Part shown: positions 12,678-12,757 of the stretch, piece after piece
How positions within the stretch are numbered: the stretch's first letter is position 1
How the letters are laid out: every line of letters starts with the position of its first letter
Assembly (NCBI GenBank): GCA_002170205.2
Contig: NHFT02000005.1
Coordinates: 68,854-81,610, forward strand
Reading direction: 5' to 3'
Length of the DNA: 12,757 nt
Source of the DNA: Candidatus Pelagibacter sp. TMED118
Lineage (GTDB): Bacteria > Pseudomonadota > Alphaproteobacteria > Pelagibacterales > Pelagibacteraceae
Made by a program: the position numbers and the translations under genes
The notes under the pieces: generated by a model
The model's database searches: none
What the model was told of the DNA's origin: nothing
The model's input: only the letters and a program-made list of their open reading frames with translations

Positions 12678-12757
12678 TTATTTAAATTTTTTGACTATAT
12701 TATGTCTTATAGAGATATAAATACCACTTAATACGATAATAAATAAACCTAAAAGAG
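12678..12757 (-). CDS. Probable EamA/DMT-family permease, C-terminal fragment
   Basis: On the minus strand an open frame enters from the right edge (first full codon at 12755) and ends with TAA at 12680-12678. The 25 visible residues read as a hydrophobic helix LLGLFIIVLSGIYI, then SIRHNIVKKFK. A last helix with the G-x-x-x-I-x-x-S-G-x-Y pattern followed by a basic tail is typical of drug/metabolite transporter (EamA) proteins. The fragment is short, so the family call is tentative. More sequence to the right would settle it. Confidence 0.5.
   Translation of the reverse strand, partial: LLGLFIIVLSGIYISIRHNIVKKFK

Overview
The window is AT-rich chromosomal DNA with almost no intergenic space. 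It most resembles a streamlined marine alphaproteobacterium of the SAR11 (Pelagibacterales) type. That placement is an inference. It rests on strong A/T bias, genes that abut or overlap by a few bases, hardly any Shine-Dalgarno sequences, an NDUFS4-like complex I accessory subunit, a methionyl-tRNA synthetase without zinc-knuckle cysteines, and a short SbmA/BacA-like protein.

Layout. (1) Bases 1-948: the 3' end of an AEC-family permease overlaps by one base (TAATG) a metallo-beta-lactamase-fold hydrolase of the PhnP-like group. (2) Bases 937-3165, minus strand: a zero-spacing operon reads zinc-ribbon membrane protein, NhaA Na+/H+ antiporter, exported thiol-type glutathione peroxidase. (3) Bases 3260-5569, plus strand: tRNA-Pro(TGG), NDUFS4-like subunit, short SbmA/BacA-like membrane protein and class II fructose-1,6-bisphosphatase GlpX, each 2-5 bp apart. 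(4) Bases 5605-10479, plus strand: tRNA-Glu(TTC), a GIY-YIG protein, a two-domain glycosyltransferase whose frame breaks at an A11 tract, MetG, and a GT2 glycosyltransferase. The housekeeping metG therefore sits between two surface-polysaccharide genes. (5) Bases 10469-11671: a tyrosine recombinase with intact catalytic residues on the minus strand, a promoter and large dyad in front of it, and a divergent gene for a 54-residue membrane protein. (6) Bases 11757-11943: a GC-rich island (86 G/C in 180 bases, against 6 in the preceding 60) that folds into several hairpins and ends in a strong intrinsic terminator. It is a structured RNA that I cannot assign to a known class. (7) Bases 11951-12226: a single-domain O6-alkylguanine-DNA alkyltransferase. 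About 450 bp of very AT-rich DNA follow, then the 3' end of a probable EamA/DMT permease on the minus strand.

How the genes relate. Regions 2 and 3 look like ordinary core operons for ion homeostasis, peroxide defence, respiration and gluconeogenesis. Region 4 mixes core translation functions with glycan synthesis. Both tRNA genes sit only 5-6 nt upstream of a start codon, so their processing would leave nearly leaderless mRNAs. The best leads for new biology are the structured RNA at 11757-11943, with its two look-alike hairpins and a terminator directly before a DNA-repair gene, and the dyad that overlaps the recombinase promoter. The A11 frameshift in the glycosyltransferase is the most testable oddity.
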